The notes under the pieces: generated by a model | Seen by the model: only the letters and a program-made list of their open reading frames with translations | Databases searched by the model: none | What the model was told of the DNA's origin: nothing | Position numbers and translations under genes: made by a program | Shown here: positions 43,367 through 56,800 of the stretch, piece by piece | Layout: each line of letters begins with the position of its first letter | Numbering within the stretch: position 1 is the first letter of the stretch | Assembly (NCBI RefSeq): GCF_000003815.2 | Contig: NC_049979.1 | Coordinates: 19,064,403-19,128,402, forward strand | Origin: Branchiostoma floridae | Taxonomy: Eukaryota > Chordata > Leptocardii > Amphioxiformes > Branchiostomatidae | Reading direction: 5' to 3' | DNA length: 64,000 nt

Positions 43367-46300
43367 ATATTCCGGCAGCTAAAGTGATATATTACTTACC
43401 ATACGGTACGGTATAGCAAGCAGGTTGAAAAAAAGGAAAGCTATTCTTTTTCAATCTCCTTGTGTATAGCAAAGACTTCACAAGCAGTGCCGGAATGACT
43501 CTCAGTATACATAACGTACTATAGTAACTTGTACGAATTGAATCTCCTTGCTACAGCCAAGCCTTGGGACATTTTGTACTACATATAGATACTATAAGAA
43601 AACATCGACTTAACAACTCGAATGTCATTATACCATAATCTAAGCTAAGTATTGGTTTGTTGTAAGGAATAGATAAAAGGGCCAAACTTGGGTAATACAT
43701 TGCGACTAGAAGCAAGAGAAATACATGCAATTCTCGTTCTAAATAAGCGGTAACGTTACTGTTGGATATGATACTTCTGGCTTCCAACATTCGTTGATTT
43801 GTCCGTAGTTCTAGGAGTTGGAAACTCTTATGTTTATTTGTCGACCTTATTTAAGTCTAGACTTTGAAGTCTTCTAGAAGAGGGCTGTTCCATTGAAGAT
43901 TTAAGGGAAGGAAAATACAGGAAGTTCTTGGAGTATAAGGAGACTGATAAGAAACGCTGATGTTGGAAAATATTACGGAAAAGAAACGGCCCCTTCCCAA
44001 TGTCTTGTAATGGGCTGATCTTAAGCCATTTCCAAACCTGCATTTGGCTGCTAAACCAAACTTTTGTACATTGTTATTTTATTTGTGGAAGGAAATAGAT
44101 GTACTTTTCTTTGCTGTGAATGCTGCTACATTAAGTCTTGATACGATATTTTGTTGTTGCTGTGTGTTATATAGGCACATGTACACACACAAGTCTCAAT
44201 TATAGTATTATTATGGACCTTATTTTATGATAAGTTCATGTTGAAATGTTTTTTCTAATTGATAACCACAAGTGTTTATGTACATTGATTTGTAATAAAA
44301 AATATCCACACAATGAACTGTTGTGTGGTTGTGTTGTATTTCATGATGTATTGTTGTCTTTGCTACGCAAGTTGAGAGGGAACTGTTAAAATCTGTCCAA
44401 ATAAAAATTATTGTGCACGTTTATGATATCTGCAACTATCAAGGTGAAATTCTTTGAACCTTTCTGTGTCTAAGATGGTGCCCATCTCCATTAGCGTAGC
44501 CCATGGGCCACAAAGCCCTTTGTCCAATCACTACAGCAAGAGGCTGGCCCACTGGTAGTGGTGTGTTCAACTACCTGATACTCTTTATCAAACTCAAGTG
44601 CTGGATGGTAAAACAAAGAAGATATTACCATGTTTCACGATGGAATGACCTGGTCTGGGTTTGAAGCCATGACCTTGTAAACAAAGAGTAAACACTCTAG
44701 TTACTAGTGTCTGATAATATGTAACGTAAAACATTGGTTGTCCAAATTCCTTTTAATTTTCATGGACTTGTCATGAACAAGGAAGAAGTGAGAGAAGTTT
44801 GGACTGACAGAAATGACCACAATGGAAATGTTCCTTGTATATCAACATTGCATTTTCCACACAAGCTCTAGATCTGGAATGTGAGGTACATCGTGGTTTA
44901 TCAACATTTCATCAATTTCTACATTTGGCGACTTTCTATAATTTAATTACGCTCTCGACAAATGGTATGACAGCAACATTAAAATCAAGCATTTCATGAA
45001 CAACGTGCAACTTTGTACAATCAATATCAATACGCCATTTAACTATTATTAGCAGGACAACAGTGAACAAATACATTCAAGCAAAATCACATTGAGCATG
45101 AGTTTGGATCAATTTACATTATAATTGAGGTGATGTACAATTCCTAAAGTCAGTATTCTAGTTCCACATATCATACCTTCCATAGAACTTTGGGATCTCA
45201 CTAAAAATACTTCACTTTGATTCTATCATCAAATATACCTTCTTCCACCCTGTTTTAATTCCACAATCATTACCTAACATTCAACATGCTAACTGACCAT
45301 TCTGACAGTACCAGGTTGGTACGTAAGATTTCCTTGGCATGTTAAAGGTTAAGGACCATGTGCTAACATTGTGAGTATCAACTTTTCTGAGACAAGGTAT
45401 CCTATTTCACGGGATATAGCAGGAATGTTACATTGCATCATGAAGTGCTACAAGCAGGAATCTGTACATCTTGTAGTGCACCATATGTCTGGCTACTATA
45501 TTGCACTCTATGCAGCTTTTTTTCTACATTTGTACATAAAATTGTCGTATTCTTTACTGCACAATTTTTACAGCGTGGGTCTCTGAAACACAACAAATTG
45601 CATTGAAGCTGCCTGAACATCTACATAACAAACAAAAAAGTGATTTTTGCAGGGTTGTAGCCAGCCTGAAATCATTTTCAGTCCCCTTGATTTTGAATGG
45701 TAATCCTATCGAGCACCAAAGGCATGGCGTGACGTTGCGCGTCATTTCTCGGGCCAGTCAAGACCATCTGAAACACTATTTCCTGCATTTTGAGGTGCAA
45801 ATTTTGCTCGTAGACTAAGCTGTTCAATGGCATCTGTTTTGATTAAGAAGAACACATGGGTTTCAGTTTTTTTATATCTTTACATATCAATTTTTGTCTG
45901 TCCCAGGGGACGGAATGGGGAAAACTTTTTTCAGTCCCCAGCTGCAAAATTCCTTCAAAGGACTGAAGGTGCTGGCTACAACCCTGGATTTTTGCACCAT
46001 TCCGCAATTGATAATTGCTACAATCATTATGTAAGAATTGAGAAAGAAGAGAACAGATTTGACACATCTGGTTAAAATGGCCTTGCCACTCTGACAAGAA
46101 CATTGACATCTGACATTAAAAACAGTCCTGTATGTACAAGGCATTAACATAACAGAATGGCTAAATAAAATGCCCTCAATAAACTACAGCACAGGGAAGC
46201 CTTTCCTTTTGTTTTAGCCTACTTTCCTGATTAATACTTTTGACTACCAGGGGTAATTGTCTGGGTATCAGATAACCAAAACATACCATGAAACACAAAA

Positions 46301-47164
46301 TGCCTATTACATGTATGTACATGTACAATGCACATTTCGCTGGTGCTGTCTGTACTAGCCGGGTACCCAAAGACTAAGAAATCTAGGCATGCACACTGCA
46401 TGTTGTGAGATAAATAAACAGTGCACTGTGTATAATTTCCAAAAACAAAATAATGAAAAGCACTGTCTGACATACATGACTATTTACAAACATAATGTTC
46501 TACTAATTTTTGTTAAATGTAAAAAATGGCTGGTCCCAAAGGGACAGAAAATAAGGCTGCCACATGGACAAGTTTATTTTCAGTAGTTGCAATAATGAAA
46601 TCCAATCTTTCATTACATTCCTAGTCTTTTATCTTCTTACATTTCAACTTCTTCCCTTTTCAAAAGTTGATTGACATTTCGTCTCAAACACACGAGTCAT
46701 GAAAACAATGATCATATTTACATCCTGAAAGTATCCTAAGTGAATTTTATTGCAACAAAACAAAAATAGACATATTGCTATCTACATGGCTTTCAATGCA
46801 TAACCACAGCATCACAATTGACAGTTGTATACATACTGCTGATTTCTTCACGTTTGGCACACATAGAGCACCAATAGAAATCATCATCACTATCTCTACA
46901 TATTGCTTAGGGGTTTACAGTCCTTTTTCATAGAACCAGCTCAGCTATATTTTACACCCATTCTCTTTAATGTTCTACTATACATGTAGTATTGTTCCAA
47001 AATTTTCACGTTATGTCAACAGTGAGCGTTTTTGGCCCTGTCATCTTCTGAAGATCTTTTAAAATCTCTCTGAAAATTGTCTAAATCCAAGTGTTCCCCA
47101 TCCAAAACTCAATGCACTAGCCCTAGGAAGAAGCCCTGTGTGGCTCCAGTGATGTAAGACACAT

Positions 47165-47293
47165 GGCACGAAAACTGATCTTTAAGCAGTGCTTAAACCT
47201 AACGTAAAGGACACTTAAATGCACAAGAGTGCATATAAGTATCCTTTACATGTACGTTAGGTTTAAGCGTGCTTAAATATCAGCTTTCGTGCC
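47165..47293. mobile_element. Foldback element in TTC7 3' region
   Basis: The left arm begins GGCACGAAA and contains GCTTAAACCTAACGTA. The right arm contains TACGTTAGGTTTAAGC and ends TTTCGTGCC. Nearly the whole 129 bp folds back on itself with small bulges. There is no ORF. Confidence 0.8.
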
Positions 47294-47606
47294 GTGACAG
47301 TCACTGTTGTTTTGACTTCATACAGGATTAATACTGTAAAGCAGCAGGTGAGGAAACAGGTGAACAGTGCAGATATTAAAGGTGAGACAGAGGGGCGCTA
47401 TGCACAAGGACAGCAGACTGGTGATTATGTACTGGATGAAAGCATTCTATGATGTTGGGAGAGGCATTTCATGGGGCAGACAATATCTAACATAGGTAGT
47501 AGAACCAAATAGCTATTTTTCTGATGATGTAATGCAAGCCCAGTGGGCACAGCAGCTGTTTCAGGTAACTGTTGGGATCATAGGAGATGAATGGGTGTAT
47601 GAGGGG

Positions 47607-47748
47607 NNNNNNNNNNNNNNNNNNNNNNNNNNNNNNNNNNNNNNNNNNNNNNNNNNNNNNNNNNNNNNNNNNNNNNNNNNNNNNNNNNNNNNNNNNNNNN
47701 NNNNNNNNNNNNNNNNNNNNNNNNNNNNNNNNNNNNNNNNNNNNNNNN
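47607..47748. other. Assembly gap (142 N)
   Basis: 142 N just downstream of the TTC7 stop codon, so part of the TTC7 3' UTR is missing. The non-round length suggests an estimated gap size. Confidence 0.99.
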
Positions 47749-47816
47749 CTTGCTGTCTGTATAGCTGCTTTGAACCTGGCTATGCTGTAATGATAACAGG
47801 GAACAGCAGATGCTGT

Positions 47817-50800
47817 TCAGTGCAGCTGTTTCGGGATGATGGAGAACTGTACCACGGGGCTGGAGGCCTCCAGCTCCAGTGCTGTAAAGTAACAGTCTGT
47901 AGCTGCCAGGTGATCACCCTGGGCCTCCAGCACCTTACCGAGGTTAGCCCTGTGGCATGATGACAGAAGATGAGAAATAAAAAAAAAACAACCTCAAATT
48001 CAATTATAAGATGGAATAAAAACACTACAATGAAGATGTTCTCTTTCTGTTCATAAATACACAATGTCATGTAGAATGGATTTTTCTGTCTTCAGCAGAT
48101 TGATAGTTCCCTAATAGATGACAAATTTCCGATGTGGCATGTAACGGATACATGCGTGAAGGTACATCACAACCACACATGATGACTACCATGACTGATT
48201 GTCTGATTAATGGTTATGCCACAGTGTTGTTCGTTTGGCACATAAAATCCTATATAACATACTCCACCCACCCACCATCTGTCTTAGCCAAAGGACTCAT
48301 ACGCTGGAATAATTTTGTAATCTGCTATCTGGTGCTAGTAATCTCAGAGCCTATGATAATTTGGGCCCACTAAATCCCACAAGACTCTTCAATGCAATTA
48401 CATATGGAAGATATTAAAGATTACTCTGCTGTAAGGAACTTAGAATCAATGGGGGTATTAAATAGCCAAGTATTTAACCCCCTCTGTGCTGCCTAATGCG
48501 GTAACCAATGGAGAACTAGTAGCCAGAAGATACAAGCACGTCAGTGTGAAGGTTTAAAAGACCTAGGAAGCAGGGACTCACCAAGCCTCGTGTGCAGTGT
48601 TATCGATGTTGACAGCATCTCTCAGAGCCTTCTCCCCCTGAACAAGGTTCCCTAGATGGTAGTTAGCCATGCCCTGATACGAGGAGAAAAAAAAAAAAAA
48701 AATTGAACAGTCTGACCTGTACCAGTACCATGACCTGTGTATAAGGTCCAACTGACTAAGATGCCCACTTTACAATGACCTCTAGCTCCTTCTCAATTGA
48801 CACAACCATTACGAATCTTATTTACAGCGGTCATCAGTGTCTACTGTTACATTTTCTTCGGTAAGTCACTACAGACTGAGGTTTGATTATATTACAACTG
48901 TTACAGGAGAGTAATATTTTTGTTGTGGATCACACTGAAAACGAAGCACCTGTTTCATAGACTTATATATCAATATTGTTGTTAAATGTTCATGGATTAG
49001 AATTGAGCTGTCAATAAATGATAGGCAAAGATGATGCCTTTGATCCAAGTTTTTGATCCAAGGACAAAACCATTATTTGTCTGAATATGAGACCTGGCAT
49101 TTGGAATGGGGAATATGGACATCATATCTGACATAGTAATTATGTACAGTTATAAGACAAATTTGCCCAGCAGCTGCAAATAATACTAATAAATAATCCC
49201 TCTTATGATGTTGATATTTTTCATTTCACAATATTACGAGACAGCCAGAATGCCCATGGGGCAAAAAAATCGCAATCACAACCTATGTATAAAAAGATGA
49301 TATGATTATTGATGATTTATATGGAAAATCATAAATATGTAAAGCTCATGAACGACTTTTCAGCAACACTTCAAAATTTGTCTGGTCTTGATAAAAATAC
49401 ATGTAGTAACATCTACACTAACACATACACGCACATGTACTTCTTGTATGGTTAAGTGTAGAGTTGGTGACTAAAAGAAAAGAAAAGAAAATGCATGCTA
49501 ATAGAAGCGGCAGTGTAAAGAGGGATATTTTCAGATATGAATGCAGTAATCTTATTTCAATGCAAATCCAACCAGATGCTGCTTGTGTCAAAAAAGCCTG
49601 GTCACTCAATAGTGCTGACCCACTTTCCCTGTAATATAATGTGTCATGAGTAGATCACGTTGCTTGTATATCGTAAGGATTTATGTCAAATCTCTTGATC
49701 CTGCACGGCTAGAACCACCCGGTAATTACCTGCGGCTGAAATGGGCCACCTACTGTTATGTGGAGTGTCCAATGAGAGATGAGCATGATGTATGTGTTTA
49801 AGTGTTCTACTACTGTAAACGCATTTAAGTTTGTGCGGATTTGATTTTGCGGTAGCGAGAAAAAGGACTTTTCGCGGTGGTTTTAAGTTTGCAGTAGCAC
49901 CATGCACTGTAGTCTCTTACTGCCATAGAAATATGTTTGCAGCGGTTTTAAGTTTGCGGTGATGCGACCACTGCGAAAGTTTCCGCATTTACAGTATTCT
50001 AGCAGATGAATAAGTCGGGGTTATTTTCTTTGTTTTGATGGTATTTCTGTGTTGCAATAGCTTTTTCTAAATGATGCAAACGTTCTTGGGAAGCATGCCC
50101 TTCCATATTCAAATGCAATTCAATCCCTACAACTGGATAAAAAACAGATTTTATTCCGGATGTTTTGAATGACATCCATCACTCTTCTTCAGCGTCACTA
50201 GAATGAACTGGCAGAACAATTCAACACAAGTACAGCTGACTGGAAAAAACTGTTGTATACGTCAATTCACTAACTCCTAAGGATCGTATGCAGAGTCACT
50301 GAAATGTAAATCATGTTTGCATATTTCCCCATGGTAAGGCAATACCATAGGAAAAGCTATTGTCCTAGTTATTGTTCTAGTTAGCTGTACTTGTATTGAA
50401 TTGTTTTACCAGTTCAGAAGAAGAGTGATGAATGTCACTCAAAACGTCCGGAAGTAAATCTCCGTTTTTTATCCAGTTGTACAGATTGAATTGTATTTGA
50501 ATATTGTTTACCTGGATGTTGAACCTTCAGAAACATACCTTCAAAACATAATGCTAGAAGAGCATATCAAAATGTTGTAAAAACAGATGTAAAAGACTGG
50601 GAATGAGCTGTATCCTTCCCTCTGCTTGGAGATTGGAATGTTCCACTTACGAGGTGTTGTAGGCTGGGGACGTGGCTCGGGTTGATAGCTGTGGCGTCCG
50701 AGAAACATTTCTTAGCCTCCGGGTACTCGTGTTTCATCTCGTGGATGCAGCCCCTCTGTGAAATGATACAACATTGAGAACATCATTATTCCTTCTGTAC

Positions 50801-53800
50801 AATGGTTTAGGACAATTGTTCAAGAATAGTTTAATCTACACCAGGGTTCTAGCTAGCATCAGACCTTCTGTCCTTTGATGGAATTTTGCTGCTGAGTGAT
50901 AGATTAAAATTGGCAAGTAAAGGTCTAACCAAGCTGACTCTACCAGGAAAACTTGCCTCTCAAAACAAAGGAAATAGCATTTCAGAGGGTCTAAATTTTC
51001 ATAGATTTAAACATTTTCCCGGGGAGCATGCCCCCGGACCCCCCTAGGATCGTCGCGCCTTCGACAGGATTTCCATTCAAAATTTAGGGGACAGAAAAAA
51101 ATTAAGACTGGCTAGAACACTGATTTACTTTATCAACATGCACACAACATACTTGCTGAGTTTAGGTAATGCCTTCATGAGAATCCTGCACTAATCTGCG
51201 GTCAGACTACCAGAGATAAATATACACGTAAATGACATTGTGTATCCTTCTTGGACTGAGTTATTGCAGAAGTTTACAGAAAACAGTGAGGTGATATGGG
51301 TGTGTCCCTCTTGAATGACCTTTGATGCTTCTTTGACTTAAGAACCTAAGGCTGGTTATTGAATGCAAAACAGGCTGTCATAATAGGTGAGGGTATCACC
51401 TGTACACACGTCAGGGGAACAATACTTGATTAATGAGTTCAAGGTTTGGAAAAAAATCATGTTTTTCAAACTACAGTTCTTATTGCTCAAACCACACCAA
51501 GAGTATAGCATATGATATTTGATGCTGCTGATGTGTAAATAACACAGTAACCATCACTCAAACAAACTAACTTAAAGGTAAAAGGAGAAACCTAAAAATA
51601 ATCTTTTTTTGGTAAACACGTACGACTACAATGTAGCACTGGGTCACACAAGTTCAGACACACGGCTAAACATGATACCGATTCTGACATATTATCCTTA
51701 ACACAAACACACTTTATGTAAGGAAAACATAAGCCAGGATATAGTATGTCTGTGTTTGGTTTGTTTACAGGTAGAATAACAAGTCTGGTCTAACCAATAG
51801 TGGGAGCTTTCAGGAAAATAAGCTAAGCCTTGTTGTTTAGGCCCTGGATGTCGATTACAACTTACAACATCTCACCGTGGTTATGTCGTCACGGTTGCAG
51901 AACATACAAAACAAAACTGTCAAGTTTGGATTTTGGTGACATTTAAGGCTGTTTTCACTATGATAATCAAGGTCAAGATCAAGATTGATTAAGGTCAACC
52001 AAACTATAGTCATGTTTAATCTGACTGGGTTTTACCAGTTTTCATATCACAATGCTTTACACACACACAAGAAAATGACTGGGGGCTAAGCTAATGATTT
52101 ATAGTAGAAAGTTTCAATGACAATTTGTATTGTATGTGTCAGAACTTTATTTAGATTTTTGCTATCTAGTCAGTGTATTAATGACATTGAAGGATTACTG
52201 GGCTGTTACCTTGAAGATCACCAGGTGTGAGTAAGGGAAGATGGCGTGAGCCTCCTGTACACACGCCCGCGCATCCTCCACCTTCCCCATGGACAGGTAC
52301 ACATCAGCTGTACAGACAGGACACACTCATCAATGTTAACCTCAGGGGAAGGGGTTGTGTACAGACAGGACACACTCATCAATGTTAACCTCAGGGGAAG
52401 GGGTTGTGTACAGACAGGACACACTCATCAATATTAACCTCAGGGGAAGGGGTTGTGAACAGACAGGACACACTCATCAAATCAATGTTAACCTCAGGGG
52501 AAGGGGTTGTGGACAGACAGGACACACTCATCAAATCAATGTTAACCTCAGGGGAAGGGGTTGTGGACAGACAGGACACACTCATTAATGTCAATGGCAC
52601 ATTTTCTGTAGGTTCTTTCTGAAGGCACCCATGTAAGACACATGTTTTTACATTACTTTCAATGCAGTGAAATAACAAATGAACGAGACCTTTACTGACT
52701 TCAGCAACATACAGCATGCATGGATGGCACTTGTAATTAGACAACCTTTGCTTGGCAGTCTTAATCACACACATGGGTGATACCACATCTGTGTCACATG
52801 CAAGACACACATCATTTGCATGCTACTTCAATGCAACATTTTTTCTGCAAATAAACCCAAACTTTTTCTGAATAGTTTGTTTTCCAAAGCCCTTAGACAG
52901 TAAGCATCCCCTAGCAGAGACTGCTGAAACTGCATGCATAAATACAGACAGACAGACATACAGACAGACAAACCCACTCAACACTTCATTCCCTTGGGAG
53001 GAAGCATTAGAAATGCTCTACAATGCAATGAAACAGGAGTTCTTAATCATATACTAGTATACAGACAATGTTGATAACATTTCTCACCAATGTTGAGCCA
53101 TATGTGAACCTGCATGGCCCATGCCTGTTGAGGGCCAGGTTTGGGAGTATAACTGTTGAGGGAGGAGGCCACCTCTGACAGGGCCTTCTCTACTTTAGAG
53201 GCTGCCATGGAGTCTGCATATACTGAACCTGTGTAAGAGACGAACCCCAGGCACAGGAAAAGTTAACACGTCTTTCTTTAGTTTACAAATCTATGCGTAG
53301 CAATCTCAGCAATTCTGTTGGAATCAAATTAAATTGTTTTCAGAAACTGTTTCTGAGATAGAAATGTACATGTTACATCATATCAGCTTCATGAGGGACT
53401 TGTTTCCAGGTATTTACCTGCATGTATGCAGGTATGGTTTTCACGGGCGTGGGAACTTTTGGAAGCTGGGGATTTAGGGCGCTGTATCTCAAGAACGGAT
53501 GATGCGAGCACGACGATTTTTGGTACGTGGGTTGGGGGTGGTGGCCTGACACTCAGGTTTGATTTTGGGCCTCCTGGCGCTTGAACTTGATATTGCAGGT
53601 GGCATTTTGGTGTTTTGGGGGCACTTTTGGCGCTCTGTGTCCGGAACGATACGCGCGATTGCGACGATTTTTGGTGCATGGGTGGGGGGTTGTTGCCTGT
53701 TGCCTAGGATTGACTTTGGGCCTTGTCGCGTTTGAACTTGACCCGGCAGGTCGAATTTTGTGTCCGGGAGGGGTATTTCCGGAGTTATATCTTCTGAACG

Positions 53801-56800
53801 GTTGGTGCTGGCGCGATGATATTTGGCACATGTGTTGGCGGTGGCTGAATAATTCTCAATTTTCATTTTGGCGCCCTTGGTGCTTGAACTTGACATTTTA
53901 GGTTACTTTTTGTGCGGGCACGGGGCGTGCGCTGTATCTCCGGAACGCAAGGTGCCATTGTGTTGCTATTTGGTCCTTGAATTGTTGGTGGTGTCCTGGT
54001 GGTCAGGTTTGATTTTGGGCCTCCTAGTGCTTGAACTTGATACTGTATAGGTTGACCCTGTTTTTGTGTGGTTGGGGCATCCTCCCAATATCTGCTTGGT
54101 TGTAAAAACAGGTGACGTTTGGGTTTATATGTAGAACCATCATCTGTTTTGGTAGATTGAGAGGTCTTTAAGTTTACACCTTAAACCATCATCTGGCCTG
54201 GGCCACCTTCAATGTATCAGGTTACTTTGTATCAACAGTGTCTGACCTGCCAGATGACATACCTAGTCTAGCTAGTATCTGTTGCTGTATTTGTTAGGTA
54301 CAGTTTGAGTTTGCTTCTTAGTCCGAGTTTGTGGTGTTTTGAGAGCTGTGTAGTAGTACTGAGTTTAAAGTTCTGGTACAAGTTCCTTTACCCTGTTTGG
54401 CAATCAGCAGAAGATACAACTTTCTAAAAAAAAGTGGAGGAGAAATGTATAGAGCTTGAGTGTAAGACAAAGGTATGTGTATGATTTTTCCTGTTTCTTG
54501 TTGTTTCGTTGGGGATGCCATTTCCGTATTGTATGCAGGTAATTTGTAGTTTGGGCTAGTCATAATTTCGCTTGATTTTGGGGCCTGCTTAATCTAAAGT
54601 ACGGGCAGGGTTAAGTGGTGGAGGCTTTGTTTTGTTTTAAATTTGGTATCGTTTGTTGTATTTTGTCACTGCAAAAATATGATGAAATTGTTTCCTCCTC
54701 TAAGCAACTGCTCATTGATTTTGGGGGATGTTTGCTGGGTGTTCACTCTGACTGCATCAGCTTTCTGAACTTTTTAAAGTTGCCAGCAGCTTGCCATTTA
54801 TGAATGGGATTGACAAGGACATTTTGAGTAGTAAATTCTGCTGTAAAATTTGGTACTTCAGGAGATTTAGGTTTTAGTTGGACGGATTGAATAAAATATC
54901 ATACCACCCTAATGCTGCTGGATGGGGCCTACCACTATTCATATTGTCTATGGAACTACTGTAAAAATATAATTTTTCAAATTATGCAATTAACCTTCCA
55001 GTGTCAAGTGATATAATACTCCAGAAATAAATCTTTAATGAATATCATTGGTACAATAAGGATATTTAGCAGCTGCATTAGGTCAGTACATTGAAATAGG
55101 AAGATATCAGTACTGAATATATCATATGTGACAGAATAACTACATGGGCCATCTGACTCTGAGACCAAAAAAGGTAGGAAAAGTCGTCTCAATAACTTTA
55201 AGGTACTGTGGTTGGTTACATGCTTAAGAAATCCAAAATAGTTAATGTTCATCCATGCCCAAACTTACACATTCTGAAAATGGAATTTCAGACTTTTGCA
55301 TGGTGCACAACCAACACGGTAAAAACCTCACTTTTCCAACCACGCAACCAGGGACGAAAAGGAAAACAAGAAATCTTTTTAAAAAAGCTGTGCCTTGCCG
55401 CGTATTTTATGTTATTTTGGTAAGATAGACTAGATTCTACGCTTAAAAATCCCGAGTTCCACATGTCGCCCCCTCCCCCCTCATTATCATAATTTATGTC
55501 AGATGAATTATTGGCACATTAAACAGGTTTTGTAAAACTTTTTGACCCACAATGAATATGCATTATTTTTTATTACAAACTAAGTTCCTTCTGATGCAAT
55601 TTGTGATATATATTTATATAAACATGGTGAGTTAAAGCGTAGATTTATTACGCTGGACCACATACAGTAACATGCGTCTAGAAGAGCGTTTTAATACTCG
55701 CCTGGAATGTACTATTGTCTAACTAAGCCATGAAACTCGGCAAGGAAAGAAGGGCCTTTGGAAGGGGCTTTGGAAGGGCTGGGTTAAAAGGTCCGTCCAT
55801 TGATCCATGGAAAAAAGCTGGCGTAAAGCCTTGCCTGGCGGCAAGGCAAAAAATACACAATAGGTCTACAGACACCTAATACATTTCATGCAGGCCTGAG
55901 GTCTACGAACTCTTGTTCAATATGGTTTACAGAACTTTGAATCTGATTTCTAAAAAATTGAATCTGGTTTTGAATACGTACATATCCAACAACATACACA
56001 TAATATATGGCAATAGAATCTCAGTATTCCATTGAACTTAAAATCAAATCCTGATGATGACGTGTCAGTGTGAAGTATTTTGAATTCTCTATGTCACAGT
56101 TAATGTCATCTGAGATTTCACCTGCCATTTCTGCAATACACATGCCATCACTCCTGCCCAACTACACTTGTTCATGTACAAAATGTACAACACATTTAAT
56201 TTAGCTTCATAGTTCTCATAATACTACTGTAAGTTCATTTATGTTCGCGAGCACTTAATTTCGCGAGTTTGAGCAAATCGGGAGTTCGCGAGATCTTTGA
56301 GTTCGCGAGCGGGTGTTTCAATTATTTTTTCGAAAGTTACGTTACGATCATGTAGCGAGTGCCCCCCTCCCACCCACACCGCAACACTAGTCATGCCGTC
56401 AAAGGCGGCATTTACGCCAAACAGTTCATAGTTCCCCTTCAAACAATGTCTAAAGTTGGTGTACTCAATAAAAAATGTGTTTCTACCGAGCCACTGTCTC
56501 ATTGTTGAGCTCATTTCGGCCGTGATTTGACGACAGCGCACGGAACGCAACAGGGTCAATGACCTCTGTTATGTCGCAATCACATTTGCCGCATAGGCTG
56601 ATGGGATACCCACGCCAAGCCAAGCGACGCGGGCGCCATTTTGAATTTTTTTCAGCGTGAAAGACGGCGCTAAGTTTTAAACTTTCAGCGTAATTTGTGG
56701 ACACAAGTTGTACACAAGAAGGTGAAGAGTTTATCTCTCCCATATTTACAGTAGTTCTAACTTAGAATTATGAAACGGACGTCTTACTTTCGGCATGTAA

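Larger units (their letters stand above)
43367..47816. other. 3' UTR and intergenic space between convergent STPG4 and TTC7
   Basis: No exon is supported. STPG4 poly(A) candidates lie at 44294. Minus-strand signals (TTTATT on the plus strand) suitable for TTC7 occur near 46573 and 46745. A foldback element lies at 47165-47293 and a gap at 47607. Confidence 0.5.

Noticed and set aside
52218-52810. Repetitive open frames ([12 protein letters not shown]-type)
   Set aside because: Translation of the 49-54-bp minisatellite.
53489-53901. Overlapping 90-135-codon frames on both strands
   Set aside because: They are produced by the tandem repeat array, not by a gene.
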